A stretch of DNA of 31,501 nt from an uncultured Bacteroidales bacterium. GTDB lineage: Bacteria > Bacteroidota > Bacteroidia > Bacteroidales > Paludibacteraceae. Both the position numbers and the translations under genes were made by a program. The notes under the pieces were generated by a model that was given only the letters and a program-made list of their open reading frames with translations, did no database searches and was not told the origin of the DNA. Shown piece after piece: positions 30,762 to 31,501 of this stretch; position 1 is the stretch's first letter; every line of letters starts with the position of its first letter. The stretch spans positions 1-31,501 of the forward strand of contig CAKVBV010000028.1 in the NCBI GenBank assembly GCA_934725535.1, in the 5' to 3' direction.

Positions 30762-31184
30762 ATGAAACAATGGTGGGCAAATAACATAGCCGTAGTGCTG
30801 ATAATATGCTTCGTATGGGCGGGGTCGGGCGTGAATGCCGTCCGATACTGCTGTAGCGACTGCCGCCACGCCGGCATCGAGCATATACTGGACCACTCCT
30901 GCGACCGAGTACACCACCACACTCCCCTTCGCAGCCAAGACTGCTGTCATCACGGCGACGGCTGCACATTCGCCCGTTTGCAGGTGAGCAACGGGGGCAT
31001 CAGCAGTACCGTACAGGTGCCCGAGGCAACGACCTTGGACGTATTGGCATTGCCCGCCATTGAGCAAGAGATACTCCTGCTCGCCACGGCGAAGGTAGAG
31101 GAATACAACTGCAAAAACACGCGGCAGACAATCCCCCTCACAGGGCGAACTGTGTCCATTAGTAACCGCTCCATTCTTATTTAG
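30762..31184 (+). CDS. Small exported Cys/His-rich protein, possibly metal-related
   Basis: The 140-residue product begins MKQWWANNIAVVLIICFVWA, a signal peptide or membrane anchor. The next 60 residues are crowded with Cys and His: YCCSDCRHAG, HSCDRVHHH and CCHHGDGC, enough ligands for one or more metal ions or disulfides. The rest is a mildly hydrophobic domain. The Met at 30762 is chosen because the promoter -7 box ends at 30753, so longer starts would precede transcription. The next gene encodes a His-rich RND adaptor, so a periplasmic metal-binding or sensing role is a reasonable inference. It resembles small proteins found beside efflux genes in Bacteroidetes, but I cannot assign a family. 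Confidence 0.7.
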   Translation: MKQWWANNIAVVLIICFVWAGSGVNAVRYCCSDCRHAGIEHILDHSCDRVHHHTPLRSQDCCHHGDGCTFARLQVSNGGISSTVQVPEATTLDVLALPAIEQEILLLATAKVEEYNCKNTRQTIPLTGRTVSISNRSILI

Positions 31185-31195
31185 ACACCCCTCAT

Positions 31196-31245
31196 CCCTT
31201 ATCGCATAAGGGACACGGACAGCCTGTAACATCTGTTGTCACAGG
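31196..31245 (+). promoter_or_regulatory. Two palindromes before the adaptor gene
   Basis: A perfect 7-bp hairpin, CCCTTAT/ATAAGGG (31196-31212), follows the stop of the Cys/His-rich gene without a T-run. A second, CCTGTAACA and TGTCACAGG (31223-31245, one mismatch, 5-nt gap), could be an operator or an RNA hairpin. Neither is proven to act. Confidence 0.35.
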
Positions 31246-31312
31246 AGCATGGCATTTGTACGTAAGTGCCTGCATAACAATCACAAGTAACATAAACTAT
31301 AAAGATAACAAT

Positions 31313-31501
31313 ATGAAGTTCAATCACATTGTATTTATTGCACTGATGGCATACACCACCTTGATATTGGGCGGCTGCCACCATCAGCACACACACCACG
31401 AACACGATCACGAACACGAGACAACGGAGCACCACGAGCATAAGGCGGGCGAAATCGTCTTCTCGCCCGAGAAAGCCGCTGCGGTAGGGTTGGAAACCGA
31501 G
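31313..31501 (+). CDS. RND efflux periplasmic adaptor (CzcB/CusB type), N-terminal part
   Basis: Only the first 63 residues lie in the window. They show a lipoprotein signal (MKFNHIVFIALMAYTTLILGGC, lipobox LGGC), then a His/Glu-rich stretch (HHQHTHHEHDHEHETTEHHE), and the start of a domain IVFSPEKAAAVGLETE. That last motif is typical of the membrane-fusion subunit of heavy-metal RND pumps in Bacteroidetes. The His-rich segment probably binds zinc, copper or a similar ion. The pump and outer-membrane factor genes are expected downstream, outside this window. Confidence 0.85.
   Translation, partial: MKFNHIVFIALMAYTTLILGGCHHQHTHHEHDHEHETTEHHEHKAGEIVFSPEKAAAVGLETE

Overview
The window looks like chromosomal DNA from a member of the Bacteroidetes, most likely order Bacteroidales; the family cannot be fixed from this sequence alone. 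The evidence is the promoter type, a -33 TTTG/TTG box exactly 20 nt upstream of a TAnnTTTG -7 box, seen before a dozen genes. Other evidence is a bL28-bL33-DUF4295 gene trio, a bS16 with a long Ala/Glu/Lys tail, lipoproteins, a BspA-like leucine-rich-repeat protein, two different secretion-tail types, and an almost complete lack of Shine-Dalgarno sequences except in front of rpsU, rpmG and the second chromate-transporter gene.

Layout. 64-3095 (minus): secreted endonuclease I, a SpoU/TrmH rRNA methyltransferase and a DagK-like lipid kinase. 3172-4073 (minus): rpmB-rpmG-DUF4295 with promoter and terminator. 4131-6026 (plus): a second secreted endonuclease I and a hexapeptide acetyltransferase. 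6355-9196 (minus): ispG and mpl. 9299-12143 (plus): tRNA-Lys, a degraded gene remnant inside repeats, uridine kinase and a two-gene chromate-type transporter. 12174-12839 (minus): a lipoprotein of the flavin-reductase fold. 13092-19620 (minus): murC-ftsQ-ftsA-ftsZ followed by a Wzz-like protein and a ComF-like phosphoribosyltransferase. 19703-25421 (minus): three exported proteins (a lipoprotein, a Big_2-type protein, an LRR protein). 26163-28868 (minus): uvrA. 29038-30413: rpsP (plus) converging on tRNA-Leu and rpsU (minus). 30722-31501 (plus): the start of what looks like a metal-efflux locus, with a small Cys/His-rich exported protein and the N-terminus of a His-rich RND adaptor lipoprotein cut by the window end.

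How the genes work together. Most are housekeeping genes. murC and mpl serve muropeptide synthesis and recycling; ftsQ/ftsA/ftsZ serve division; ispG makes isoprenoid precursors; uvrA acts in DNA repair. The ribosomal-protein genes and tRNAs have compact promoters of their own.

The most unusual signal is a dense set of small dispersed repeats. They comprise a 21-nt perfect hairpin in five copies, arrays of 11-nt units at three sites, a 98-nt element in two inverted copies, larger inverted repeats and a 28-nt tandem. Some of these elements appear to lie in frame inside essential genes: a hairpin plus a 7-nt-periodic module inside uvrA, and purine/pyrimidine-biased hairpins inside ispG. This resembles the in-frame palindromic elements known from Rickettsia. 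The other notable point is a full-strength Shine-Dalgarno before rpsU, in a lineage where the anti-Shine-Dalgarno is normally masked. No CRISPR array, insertion sequence, prophage or rRNA gene was seen.
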